From assembly GCF_005239225.2 (NCBI RefSeq), contig NC_133294.1, forward strand, positions 2,914,001 through 2,978,000: a DNA stretch of 64,000 bases, written 5' to 3'. How positions within the stretch are numbered: the stretch's first letter is position 1; the number at the start of each line of letters is the position of its first letter. The stretch comes from Populus alba (taxonomy: Eukaryota; Streptophyta; Magnoliopsida; Malpighiales; Salicaceae). A program made the translations under genes and the position numbers. The notes under the pieces are model-generated. The model had not been told where the DNA came from and did no database searches. It worked only from the letters and a program-made list of their open reading frames with translations. This document shows positions 9,519-20,890 of the stretch, piece after piece.

Positions 9519-11832
9519 CTAAAAAGCACTTCCTCTATTAGCTAAATCCCCAATAAAACAGGCCATTGCCCCCATGTATTCTCGATACTTTGAAGCATCA
9601 TTTCCGACTTGGGTGGCTTGTTGTTGCAACCTTTCTGCATAACGGGCTACTTGCTCAACCTGTTTTTCCATGTGTCTTATTCTGGCATGGAATACGGTGT
9701 TATCTTCGATTATTGCTTCGTTGCTGGCTCCTAAGGCTTCATTGCTTCTTTCCAATACTCGCACCATACCCTCTGATTGTGCCAACTTATCTCTTGTTCT
9801 TTGTAGCTCTTCCTTTTCAATATCCAGCTCTGCTATTTTGGAATTGATTTGAACTACAAAGCTGTCCATGTAGTCTTGGCATTCTTGACGCTCTTGCTTA
9901 GCCTTACTCATCTCTTCTTCCATCTCTAAGTAGTGGCTTCTTAACTCCCTTAACTCTTCTTCTCGTACCTCGATCTCCGCTTGTAAAGCCCTCATCCTTC
10001 CTTTTGAAGACTCAGCTCTCTTCTGGTAATCTCTCATGTCAGACTCAGCGGCCATTCTTGCATTTCTTTCTTCCTCTAGTTGCACCATGTATTGAGCTCT
10101 AACCTTCCTTTCTTCTTCTATGTCGAGGTTGGCTATACGATTCTTCTCCTTTTCAACTTCTATTTTCTTTAAAAGAAGTTTCCTTCCCTTCTTCAAAGAA
10201 TCCATTGTCTCCTTATCAACATTCACGCCTTTTGTTGCCCTCTTAACCTTAGCCAATTCTTTTTCTGCTATCCCATTCTTCTTGACCAACTCATCATAAT
10301 CGGCTATTCGATTCCTTAACTCCGCCTGGACCCCCGTTGTTATGTCTTCAGCTACCTCAGCCCTTTTCTGCCATTCCTTTAGAGACATTAGTTGCTTCTC
10401 TTGTTTTTCTAACCGCTGATTCAAGAAAACCCTCATCGTATTTTCCTCCTCTAGCTGGTTCTCTAACAGTTGTTGTCGCCCCTTACTTTTGCTGAGTTCT
10501 ATTACACACTGATCTAGCTGCTTTCTTAGATCTTCCTCATCATCCTTTCTTTTCCTTTTCTGTGTTTCTATCGCTGCCTCTGACTGTTCTTGTGTAGAGA
10601 GACCCTTTACTTCAGAAAAATCCTCATTCCTCCAAACTGTATAATTATGGCTGAATGAGGTTTCAAAACTGCTTCCTTCTTCTCTTTTCACCTTCACGGG
10701 TCTTTCCCAATCCTGTCGGATAAGCTCCATTTCTTTGATGAACGGTTGGTGCTTGAATAACCCAATGAAATCAGCTAAACCCAAGGTTCTTGGCGTATAT
10801 TGCATTCCGCCTAACTGCCTTGTTACGAGGGCGGGCGCATAGCTGATATAACCAGTTACACCAATTAAAGGAACCCATATCTTGCTTCCGCAGCTCATTG
10901 TGCAAATAGCGTTGTTCATCCACGGTGCTTTCCATTTGAAGTTGCTACTTGGCAATGCTGTATACTTATCCCTCCATGACTTCTCATCCCAATTCTTCCA
11001 AGTCTCATCTATGGTAATCTTTAACGGTCGCAAGTCAAACCACCAAAAGTTGTTGAAGATGTCTCTTGGTGCTTCGATATGACTGATTATCCATAGGTGC
11101 AACATAGGGACGCAGCACCTCATAGCTCCTTTTCCATGTGTTCGGCAGTGATTAAGAGATAACATGGTTTCCCCTAAGATGGCTGAGGAAGGATTGATCC
11201 GGTCATGCTCATATTCGATGAAGACACTCGCTGCTTCTAAACTGATGACCCCAGTTTCAGAAGGGAACAACACTAGCCCAAAAATGGCGAAGGCCACCAA
11301 CCTATATCGTTCGTCTCCCAACTTGCCTTCTTCGGCATTTTTCTTCATTCGAGCTTCAATGACCTTCCATTTAAAACCCCCTTCAGCGCTTCTACACTGG
11401 CTGATCTTTCCTAAGCCTAATAAACTGACTACTTCCGAAGTTGTGTCTTCAAATCTACGTCGGCGGTAGATTCAGCAGCTGTCATTTGGAAAATCCAGGA
11501 TTCTCTCATATTCTTCCAAGGTGGGCGTCATATCGATGTTTCCAAAGGTAAAGCATCGATAACTGGGATCCCAAAAAATTCAGAAGGGCTTTGATCGCCG
11601 CTGCTTGTACAGGCAACTTCATTATTTGTGCAATCCTCCCATATCGCCTTTCAAACAGGGTCTCGTCAACATATTCCATGATAGGCAATAACTTTCCTAA
11701 ATCTTTTACCATGTGATTTACCTTGGTAATGCATGGTAACCCACTAGCATCGATTCTTGGGCATTTTCCTTCGGCAATCTGAGCCAACTCAGACTCTTGT
11801 CCATATTCTTGGAAAGAGAGGTACTTAGTCAT
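9519..11832 (-). pseudogene. ORF1 of the Tat/Ogre-like element (DUF7745-like head, long coiled coil), frameshifted
   Basis: The first part runs from ATG 11832 to 11506. Near 11560-11570 a one-base shift moves the expected frame (around LLNF, then WDPSYRCFTFG), and a TGA near 11480 follows. From 11348 to 9519 the frame is open for 609 residues. The head (with RYGRIAQIM, TPTLEEYERIL and FNNFWWFDLRPLKI) resembles plant transposon-associated proteins that I recall as DUF7745; this was not checked. From residue ~280 of the long part on, the protein is almost all heptad-like coiled coil (QRLEKQEKQLMSLKEW, MAAESDMRDYQKRAE). Ogre elements are known for such an extra ORF upstream of gag, of unknown function. 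Confidence 0.75.
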
Positions 11833-12309
11833 GATTTTAGCTCAAAACCCGAGTTGATGAATTTAACCATTAATCGTGATGCAAATGAAAATAAGATTCA
11901 TAACCTAAAGACAAGCTCTATTTATTAAGTGAGAGAGGGTAGTTTTTCTATCTGGTCTCGAAGGGTCTCATATCTGCCCAGTGACATTCTTCGTAAAGAA
12001 GTATGGGGGCGTTGCAAGGAACAGTTAAGACACGTATGCCCACCATTACCAAACAGGCACTCAGATATGAGTTGGGTGTTTCACGCATTTAAACCCTGAC
12101 CAATAGTCTTAGGGTAAATCGCTAATTCCCCACTTAATTTAAAGCTTGTGTGTGCTTTTCAAAATTAAGGCAAGTGATGCATGAAACAATTGTATACAAT
12201 GCATGAATAATATATGTCAAATAAAAAATAAATACGCAAATAAAAGGAAAGGCAATAAACACAAAAAAAACCAACAAATCAGACAAAAAACAAAGCTTAG
12301 TCTACAACG
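11833..12309 (-). other. Leader of the Tat/Ogre-like element
   Basis: About 480 bp between the primer site and ORF1, with no convincing coding frame. It would be the 5' untranslated leader, possibly with the packaging signal. Confidence 0.5.
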
Positions 12310-12327
12310 TCCCCAGCGGAGTAGCCA
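12310..12327 (-). other. Primer binding site of the Tat/Ogre-like element
   Basis: The minus strand reads TGGCTACTCCGCTGGGGA three bases after the 5' LTR end. The leading TGG pairs with a tRNA CCA end. The sequence looks like the complement of a tRNA-Arg 3' end, as I recall for Ogre elements, but the tRNA identity is from memory. Confidence 0.75.
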
Positions 12328-12330
12328 TTC

Positions 12331-14870
12331 TGTCGCACCCCTAAAAAATTAAATTTCAATTGCGGGTTCGACTGGCGAATTTTTTTTGGTTTGGTTCTTT
12401 GGAGTCGCCACCTTTTAGTATTTTTGGTCACTAGGAACCTAACTGGTCTCAGAGATCGGGTACGGAGACTGGTTGCGTAAAGGGAAGGTATTAGCACCCC
12501 AAATACGCCCTACCTAAGGTAAGCTGCATTGTTTTATTGTCTGATAAAAAAACTAAAGTGTTATTATACTTCTAGTCGTTGGTCTGTCTATGGTTCAAGA
12601 AAAATCCTCCTCAGTAAGAAGGTCTTTTATCTTATCGGGTAAAATCCTAACCGTTCTAACGTCTATACCAAACTTTATTAATAATATTTAGGAATACGTT
12701 TTACGTATAAATTCCTAATCCCAAATACTAAAAGAAAACAAAAAGATTTTTTTTGAATTTTTTGAAATATTGGCCTAGTTCTCATGGCTTGAATAAACTG
12801 GTTATTAAAGCCAACATGCATGTTAATACATATATTGTTTTTGAAAATTTTCTTTGTTGTGTGAAAATATGATCTTATAATAATATTTATATATATATAT
12901 ATATATATACATATTGGAGAGACTAGGCCGTATTTTAAAACAAAAAAAAAATTGGAAAATATTATTTTTTTATGCTTTGACGAAAATCGGATACTTTAAT
13001 ACTGAGCTTATATCCTTACGGTATAAAAATACAACCCAATATTAATCCACTTTGCTAAAAAATATGCAAAAAAAATCAACAACATTTTAGGGACTTTTTA
13101 GAAATTTTTTTGAAAGCAAAAACATTTTTTATTCTGAAAAATCTTTGATGTTTTGACGAAAAACCGGGTATTTTTAACACTGGTTTTGTATCTTTACAGT
13201 ATAAAAATACAAACCAACATTAAAACACGTTGACAAAAAATATGCAGAAAAATCACAATACTTTTTTAAGATTTTTCAAAATATATTTTTTATATATATA
13301 ACATATATACACACATATAATAATAATAATAATATAATATAATTATAATATATTTATATATTAAAAGGGGGTGGGCCGGCCCAACTAAACTGGGCCGGAC
13401 CCAGCCCCAACAGTCGTTGGGCCGGACCCGACCCAGACCGTCGGATTGGGCCAGATCCCTCTGGCCCGTCCTACATATTTCTGGCCAGACACCATCTGGC
13501 CCAGATAAATAAAAAGAAAACGGGGGGGGGAATTATTTTCCCCCCCGTCCCCTGCATGCAGAACGCCTCTGCATGCAGGGGACAAAATATATAAAACAAC
13601 AAGAAAAATGTGCAGGGGGGGAAGAGAAGCGTACCTGGCGCGGCAGAGACGGTGGTTTGCTGGCGGGGCTACGGTGGCGTGGCTCGGGGACGGCGGCTCC
13701 GGGCGGCGTTGCTGCTGTTTCTAACAGTGGCGAAAAATTCTTCTTCCTCCCTTCTCCTTCGTTTTTTTTCGTTCTCAGTGGCTGCCTATTCTCGGTTCGG
13801 TTTTGGTTTTTTTTTTGTTTCGGTTTCCTTCTTCTCGGTTTGTTTCTGTTCTTCTCTCTCTCTTCGGGTCGCTCACTCTCTCTTTCTCTCTTCGGGTCTC
13901 TCGGGTTTTTCTTCTTTTCTTCTTCGGTTTTCTTCTCTTATTTATAGGGGCAGAACAGGTGGGGGACCATGGTTAGTGGGCCTTCAATCACGCAACGGCT
14001 GGTCGGCCATTGATGCTTTCGGTGGTGGTGGTGGGGGCGAGGAGAGAGACGCGGGAGGTTTTTTCAAAAAAATTTCGTCTTCTGTTCTGCTAAAACGGGG
14101 GGAAGGAGGAAGATGAACAGTGTCGTTCAAAACGACACCGTTCTGATCTTCCTCCTTTTTTTTTATATATATATATGAAACGGCGTCGTTTTGGGTAAAA
14201 CGCGTCGTTTCATTTAAATGGCTAAACTTCAAATCAGTCCTCCAAATTCGGTCCCCCCCCTCTTGTTGGCCGCCTGTTTCACTTTGGTCCTTGGTCTCTG
14301 AGTTATGCAATTGAGCCCCTAATTGATCAATAAACTTCCAATTTCTTCAATTAAGCCCCTGAAACAATTCCAAACAGCCCCCTCTATTCTTTGCGCCTTC
14401 TCCAAATTGGTCCCTGGTTTCGGATTTTCACAATTAAGTCCCTAATTGGCCCTTAAACTTCAATATTTATGCAATTGAGCCCCTGATTTGACCCAATAAA
14501 TTCCTAAAAAATATATTTTGGCCCCAGAACTTAAATTTCTCCAAATTAAAGCCCAAATTGACTTAAAAATCAATTTTTCTTGGAATCAAATCTTCTATAA
14601 ATTCAAATCAAAATCCAATTAAGTCCATAAAAATCCAATTAAGTCCATAAACATCTAAATTTGGGCTTTTCTCCTCAAAATTCAAATTTTCCTTCTCAAT
14701 AGGGCTTTCATCCTTCAAGAATATACTGTCAAAAATTCAATCCTTGTATTTTTAAATTCCTTGACCAATTTTCTGACTGTTTTTCGAGCGCTTCTGCCTC
14801 CTGTTATTTTTCTAACCTCTTTTGGCTATTTATTTTATTTTTCATGGGGACCCAAAAATGGGTTACAACA
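12331..14870 (-). repeat. 5' LTR of the Tat/Ogre-like element (2540 bp)
   Basis: It matches 4715-7271 with scattered substitutions, a few homopolymer changes, a longer AT run near 12890 and a ~40-bp deletion near 13424. TG...CA ends as in the partner. The active promoter of the element would be here, transcribing leftward. Open frames across 13385-14310 are shadows. Confidence 0.93.
13938..13946 (-). promoter_or_regulatory. TATA-like box of the 5' LTR
   Basis: TATAAATAA on the minus strand, in the same place as 6338-6346. Transcription would start about 30 bp downstream, in the CT-rich tract of the plus strand. Confidence 0.6.
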
Positions 14871-14963
14871 TATAGTATGACTATAACAGAAAGATAATTA
14901 CTATAACAGAAAGATAATATGTACTAATTATCTGTTTCCATATAAAGATAATGTTCGCTAACA
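14871..14963 (-). repeat. Copia 5' LTR, outer part
   Basis: The minus strand starts TGTTAGCGAACATTATC at 14963. To its right the TNL-A exon resumes (ggatagatcaagaaccacc), so 14963/14964 is the Copia-gene junction. A motif 'ctataacagaaagataat' is repeated twice here and resembles the other part at 4700-4713. Confidence 0.85.
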
Positions 14964-17304
14964 GGATAGATCAAGAACCACCAGCTTCTCCAAGCATACG
15001 TGATTTGGTATGGAGCTCCAAGACAATCCATGCCAACATAACCATATCAAATTCTTGGGAAAGTGCTCAAAACTTCCATGAAAATTAGTGTAGTTTAGGT
15101 GGAGAAATTTTACATCTGGCATCTTTCTAAAAGTATCCGTGCTGAGGATGGGAAACAAACTTGTTTGGCCAGTTTGTAATTTTCCCCCATTGGAAAAATT
15201 GGAAAGCCATTGTTGAAAGAAGTTAAGCCTGCGGCGCTTGCGACAAACCATTGAATCAGTACAAACAACTTCTGCATAATGATCTTCCATTAATGCATGC
15301 ATATCAATGCTAAGGCCACGTAATTTTTCAGCATCCTGCATAATAATATTAAAAGTACATGAGAAAGGAAAGCAGATGAATGAATATGTCAAGGCACCAC
15401 AAACCATTTAAGTAGACATTTTAAAAAATTCAGCTACTTACACTAGTTCCTTTCAAAACTGTAAAAGCATCCCCATGATGCCATATTCTTTGACATTTGG
15501 GTGATTCTTGGCGAGCAATTTCCCTACCCATATCTCTTACTAGTTGATGCATCCACAACCTTTGATCATTGTTGATTTCAACAAGACATCTATCGATGAG
15601 ATTATCAATCCCAAATCTTGCACCTTTATGGAGCCCATCCAGTATCCTAACCGCATCATCCACATCCATTCCATTGAAGAAACATGCGATATCAAGGAAT
15701 AAGTTCTTCGGATAATCACCATCAAGAAAGTCGTAACTTATTCGAAGAACCTTATGAACTTCAAAATTAGGAATCACTTTCATTTGTTGTAATGCGCTTT
15801 CCCATATCTCTCTTTCTTTTCCAGACAATGAAGAGCCAATAACTCCAAGAGCTAATGGAAGTCCATTACAATGATGTACTATTCTCCAAGAGTCTTTTAC
15901 AAAACCATCAACAGGGTCAGCTTGTCCAAAGGCATTCCAACTGAAAAGCTCAAGTGATTTTTCATCATCTAGCGGTTCCACTTTGCACCGGACCCCCTCA
16001 ATATCATTAGCTGAAAACAGACCCTTATTTCTGGTTGTTACAATGATTTTACTTCCTTTACAAAGCCAAATTTGCATGCCAATGATTTTGTTGAATTGTT
16101 CCCTTTTGTCCACATCATCCAGAACAATAAGAGTTCTTCTGCAACATAATGCATCCTTAATCTTCAGAATTCCTTCATCAGAATCATTTATCTCAACAGT
16201 CTTGTTTAGGATGTCGAAAAGAAGTTGCCTCTGTAGGCAAACTATATCCTTTGACCTAAAATTTGATAGAAAGCTCTTTCCTTCAAATTTATAAAAGTTC
16301 TGGTTAAAGACACTCTTAGCTATGGTTGTCTTTCCAACTCCACCAATTCCATAGAGTAAAGCAATGGCAGCACCATGGGATCCATCTTGCAACCATGAGT
16401 TGATATCTTGTACTAGAGGATCTCTTCCAATGAAATGAGGGGGTACATGAAACATTTTTTGATCCAAATTCTTTAAGACCTTCTCTACAATAGATTGGAC
16501 AAACGGTGCCTCGTACCTACATCAAAAAGTAAAATACCATGTACGATAATTAGTAGTCTCTCTATAAGCAATAGAAATAAACAACATTTAGCTATGAAAT
16601 TAAAGCAGGTTGTGTGTCAATGATTTGATAGTTTAAACAAAATCATGATTGGAAAAAAAAACAATGAAGAAATCATGAGTGTTTTTTTTTTTTTTTTTTG
16701 TTATATGTTTTCTTATCAGTACACTTAACTGAAAGAAATTAAGAGTACACAACCAGCATTCTAGTCTTATGCTATGTATAGTTTCATAAAGAGATACATT
16801 AACTTACCCATCTCCTAGAACCATTCCAGCTAAATCAGCCGCTTCCTTTAAAGCAATCCTCCACCCATTCACCCGCTCCATCTCCTTGTTGAAGCTCTTT
16901 TCATGTTCCACAAATGCTGCAGAGAAGCTCCCTGTTTGACGTCCGACTTGGGATGGATCCACATCATAGAATACTGGCAAAACTATGCAGTCAGCATTCC
17001 TCTTACGTTCCATGATCATTACAAGTTCATCGAGGCACCATCTCGACGAAGCATAGTCTTTGGAGAACACGATTATCGATATTTTTTATTGTTGTATTGC
17101 CTTCTGGAGCTCGAAATGTATACTCTCTCCTCTCCGAATTTCATTATCATCTCTAAATGTGTGAATCCCTGCTTGAACCAGGGCCGTGTAGAGGTGATCG
17201 GTAAAGTTCTTGCGGGTGTCTTCACCTCTAAAACTCAAGAACACTTGATATTTACAATTAGGAAACCGAGAAGAGTAGGATTCTTGATATTTCCCAGCAG
17301 CCAT
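14964..17304 (-). pseudogene. TNL-A: TIR-NB-LRR resistance gene, stopped in the TIR and cut off by the Copia insertion
   Basis: Exon 1 (TIR) 17304-16808 starts MAAGKYQESYSS; it has a TAA at 17086-17088 after ELQKAIQQ where TNL-C and TNL-E have a Ser codon, and the frame then continues to the catalytic-Glu motif CLDEL. Intron 1 is 16807-16517 (GTAAGT...TAG). Exon 2 (NB-ARC) 16516-15442 is fully open: P-loop GIGGVGKTT, kinase-2 LIVLDDVDK, RNBS-B GSKIIVTTRN, GLPLAL, and MHQ instead of MHD. Intron 2 is 15441-15336. Exon 3 starts at 15335 and reads to VVLDLS, where the Copia interrupts it; LRR and C-terminal exons would lie beyond the left edge. An intact relative would be an intracellular immune receptor. 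The TAA alone would limit the product to 72 residues. Confidence 0.9.
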
Positions 17305-17557
17305 TTCGAGTCTAGCAAAGATAAGACTTTACAAAGATCTGGACAAAAAAAAGAAGGAATTGCAGGATTAAAGTCGATAGTTCAAGATCGACAGCACACC
17401 AATAAGCTGAAGTGTTCATATATTATTATCTTACTTTATCTTGAAAACAGTTTTCAAGTTATTGATGAGATCATCAATAATTAGTTTCTAACAGTGAATT
17501 AATTTAAGTGATTCTAAAAGAGATAAGAGAGAGAGTACCTGTAATCTTTACTTGTAA
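17305..17557 (-). promoter_or_regulatory. TNL-A 5' untranslated region with probable UTR intron
   Basis: The minus strand shows a donor GATTACAG|GTACTCTCTC near 17537 followed by a GA/CT run. The matching TNL-C copy has an acceptor TTGTTCAG just upstream of the ATG (see 51425-51688). Here the acceptor region reads differently (aaaaaaaagaag), so splicing is less certain. Confidence 0.45.
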
Positions 17558-17847
17558 GAGCATCTACAGGAAAAAAAGTTATTTGAAGAGTTTAAATTGA
17601 TAAAATAATATTTTAAATAATATAAATATATATGGTTTTTTTTAAATAAGTTTGGTGTTATTTTTTTTTATATGATTAAATTTAATTTAGTTTATTTTTT
17701 TTGGTCTTATTTTGTTGGTTTTGATGTTTTTAAAAAGATATATAAAAATAATATTTGTGGAAAAAAAAAACATTTTATTTAGTATTTTTTAAAAATATGT
17801 AAAAATAAACATAAAGAAACTAAAATAATATTACGTTGGAGATGCTA
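17558..17847. mobile_element. MITE with GAGCATCT-type inverted ends, about 290 bp
   Basis: The left end is gagcatctacagg and the right end cgttggagatgct; these are imperfect inverted copies of the GAGCATCTCCAACG ends common to plant MITEs. The inside is AT-rich and non-coding. A copy sits in the same place upstream of TNL-C (51708-51995), and a 5'-damaged one upstream of TNL-B (about 38890-39170), so it was there before the genes were duplicated. Confidence 0.65.
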
Positions 17848-18060
17848 TAAAGTCAGCCTTAGAAGTCGTTGTGGTATGGGCCATTTCCGCGTGAGGACCC
17901 TTTTTTTAAAAAATTTGCTCAAGTCATTTATCCACGCGTATACTAGGGCCTGAATTCTTGCTATAATTTACCAAAAGGAACATTAGACACGCACACAACA
18001 CATAATCCCTCCTATCAACTCACACGGTTCTTCTTACTTCACCCACCAGTAAGAAAAAGG

Positions 18061-18066
18061 CACGTG
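18061..18066. promoter_or_regulatory. G-box CACGTG in conserved TNL upstream block
   Basis: It sits in the block aaaaggcacgtggaggata, about 755 bp upstream of the TNL-A ATG. The same block is kept at 30012, 30640, 39293 and 52122. CACGTG is a known bHLH/bZIP binding core; use here is inference. Confidence 0.45.
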
Positions 18067-18139
18067 GAGGATAAGGCTCTTCATTATCTGACTTGGAAAG
18101 TTTACTAGGGCCTGTAATTTCTTGTAGCATCATTTGAAT

Positions 18140-19930
18140 CTGCTGAAAAGTAAAGTAGATTTATGAAGAATTAATTGAAAAACAAATGGTTAAATTAAAT
18201 AAATTAGTGAACTACTATAATATTTAGATTAGTATTTCATTTAAATAAATATTTAGAATTTAAGATTTATGGAATGTGTATTATAAAAAAAAACTCGTGA
18301 ATTAGATTTTTTATAAATAAAATTTAAAATTAAAATAAAAAAATATTATTTTAACTAAATCTTGCTAACTCCCAGTGAAATTAAATCATATCAATATCAA
18401 ATAATTATTTTAAAACAAGGTAAATAATCTTATTTTTATAAAATAATTAACTTAAGTTAATTGGATAACACAAATTACCAAAATTTATTTTTAAAAAATG
18501 TTTAGAAATGTGATAACGGTTGTTTTTTTAAAGTGTTTTTTTATTTTAAAAAACATTAAAATAATATTTTTTTTATTTTTCTAAATTATTTTTAACATCA
18601 ACACATCAAAATAATCTAAAAAAATATAAAAAAAAATATATTAATTTTAAAATAAAAATATTAAAATTTTTTAAAAAAACTTCCAACATATAAATATCAA
18701 ACACATCCTGTATTTGTAATCAGAACAAGTCTACAACTGGGCCCAAGGCATGGGCGAATGGTTTTAAAATTGAGAGAGAAAGGGTGGATTGTAATTTTAA
18801 GACAAGTCATCCCCACAAGTCCACTCTCTCTATGGTATGGAATGTTTCCGCGTGAGGACTTTTTTGGTTTTATTCTGATCAAGACTTGGATGTTGAATAT
18901 AATCACTAATTTTGGTGCCAGGAATTGATGGCTACAAGGAATTTTCCATGGCTAATGCCGGTTGCAGAAAGTCGGAATGTCTAGGCTTGACCAGTTATGC
19001 ATTGAAAATTTTGGTGCCGGGAGTTGACGGCTATTGACCTGGTGAAGTAAGAATCAAGTTAGAAAATAAATTCCACAAGTTGATGGCTATTGACCTGGTG
19101 AAGTAAGAATCAAGTTAGAAAATAAATTTTCGATGGCTAATATGGAATTTGAGGTGTTTAATGGTTTGTTCTCGTATATAAAAAAACTCGTGAATTAGAT
19201 TTTTATATATAAAATTTAAATTTAAATAAAAAAATATTAATTTAACTAAATTTTGCTAACTCCCAATGAAATTCAATCATATCAACATCAAATAATTATT
19301 TTTAAAACAAAAAATAAAATAATCTTATTGTTATAAAATAATTGATTTAAGTTAATTAAATAAACTCAGTTACCCAAAATTTATTTTAAAAACGTGTTTT
19401 AGAAGTTTGATAACAATTGTTTTTAAAGTGTTTTTTTTATTTTAAAACACATTAAAATAATATATTTTTTATTTATTAAAAATTATTTTTTAACATAAGT
19501 ACATCAAATTAATCTAAAAATATAAAAAAACATATCAATTTTAAATAAAATAAAATTAATTTTTTTAAAAACACTTCTAACACATAATACCGAACACACC
19601 CTATATTTGTAATCCGACCAGTCTACAACTGGGCCCAAGACATGGGCATGGTTTTAAAATTGAGAGAGAAAGGGTGGATTGTAATTTTAAGACGAGTCAT
19701 CCCCACAAGTCCACTCTCTCTATGGTATGGAATGTTTCCGCGTGACTTTTTTGGTTTTATTCTGATCAAGACTTGGATGTTGAATATAATCACTAATTTT
19801 GGTGCCAGGAATTGATGGCTATATATTGACGAGTTAGAAAATAAATTCCACAAGTTGATGGCTATTGACCTGGTGAAGTAAGAATCAAGTTAGAAAAATC
19901 TAATTCAGATGAGAAGTTGATGGCTATTAT
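18140..19930. repeat. Local direct duplication of TNL-upstream repeat DNA
   Basis: The stretch from about 18288 to 19050 is repeated from about 19185 to 19900: 'ctcgtgaattagatt', then an AT-rich MITE-like part (18490-18715 and 19385-19612), then 'ctacaactgggcccaag', then 'ttggtgccaggaattgatgg'. Copies differ by many small indels. No gene is seen. The component blocks recur at 39450-40115, 45600-46320, 52360-52715 and 62560-63915. Confidence 0.75.
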
Positions 19931-20890
19931 TTCCTGTATTTTCCAATCAGTTTTCTCTGACCTCACATGCTTTTATAAAATGTTTTTTTTTTTTCAATAA
20001 AACATTCGTTAGTAGACCAAACAACAACAGGTAAATTAATACAAAAAAAAAAAAAATATTGTCTTCGTTTAGACCAAAACATATTGTATCAAATGTCTTT
20101 CAAGTAGTTAAGCAAAGAAATCTCATCATACTAAAAACAAATCGGGATTGCTTTCAATTTACTCCTAACATTTAGGACTAATGCAACTTTTCTTTTTTAG
20201 TTGTTTCACTACTAGAAAACTAGCAAATAGTTACGAAAATACCTACAAAAAATATTCCACCAATAAAATAGAAAACTTTATGCTATTTATTTCTGACATA
20301 GATAGCGATGAAATATATATGTAATATCAAAATTTCTAATCAAATAAAAAAATAAATAAATAATAAAAATTTCATTTAAATTTTCACTAGAAAAGTGCTC
20401 AACGAGCTCGTGTCGTAAGTGAATATCTATCTTTTAGGTGTTTATTCTAGATCGGCACTAACAATTCATGATTGTCAGAAGCATTGCTAAAAGAACTAGC
20501 AGTGATCATGTTCATATAACACGCGATTAACTTTTCCCTTGACACATCTACACAAATTAAAAAATTAAAATGTCATAAACCATTTCTATTTTTTTTAAAA
20601 TAGCACCACCTCCTTTATACAAGAGAAAATAATTTAAATTTGAATTGCTACAAACCAATTGATTTTATTCAATTTGTTTCCTATCATTGAGTGAAGAGTT
20701 CACTCAACTTGTATTGGATCTAGTTTTAAGATTATTTTTTAAAATTGTTTTATATTAATACATATATCTAATGGGCAGCCTTTATCATATTTCAAATGGT
20801 ATGTTAATTAGCCAATTGCATGTAAATGAGTTCAATCCTCAACTAATTACCTAAAAATAATTTTAATAAGTGAAAGTCAATTTTGGTCAT
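19931..20890. other. AT-rich intergenic DNA
   Basis: No coding frame, RNA gene or clear repeat end was recognised. Confidence 0.4.

Larger units (their letters stand above)
4715..14870 (-). mobile_element. Tat/Ogre-like Ty3/gypsy LTR element with ORF1 and gag but no pol
   Basis: Minus-strand order: 5' LTR (14870-12331), primer site (12327-12310), ORF1 (11832-9519), gag (9181-8183), tandem array (8283-7596), polypurine tract (about 7283-7272), 3' LTR (7271-4715). Long LTRs, an extra ORF before gag and tandem repeats between the coding region and the 3' LTR are known traits of the Tat/Ogre lineage. No protease, RT, RNase H or integrase is present; the DNA after gag is array only. The LTRs are very similar by eye, so insertion looks recent. 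It would need pol supplied in trans. It inserted into the Copia 5' LTR. Confidence 0.88.

Noticed and set aside
17080..17090. TAA in the TIR read as a natural end of a short TIR-only protein
   Set aside because: The frame continues unchanged after the stop with conserved TIR sequence, and the truncated product would lack the catalytic Glu.
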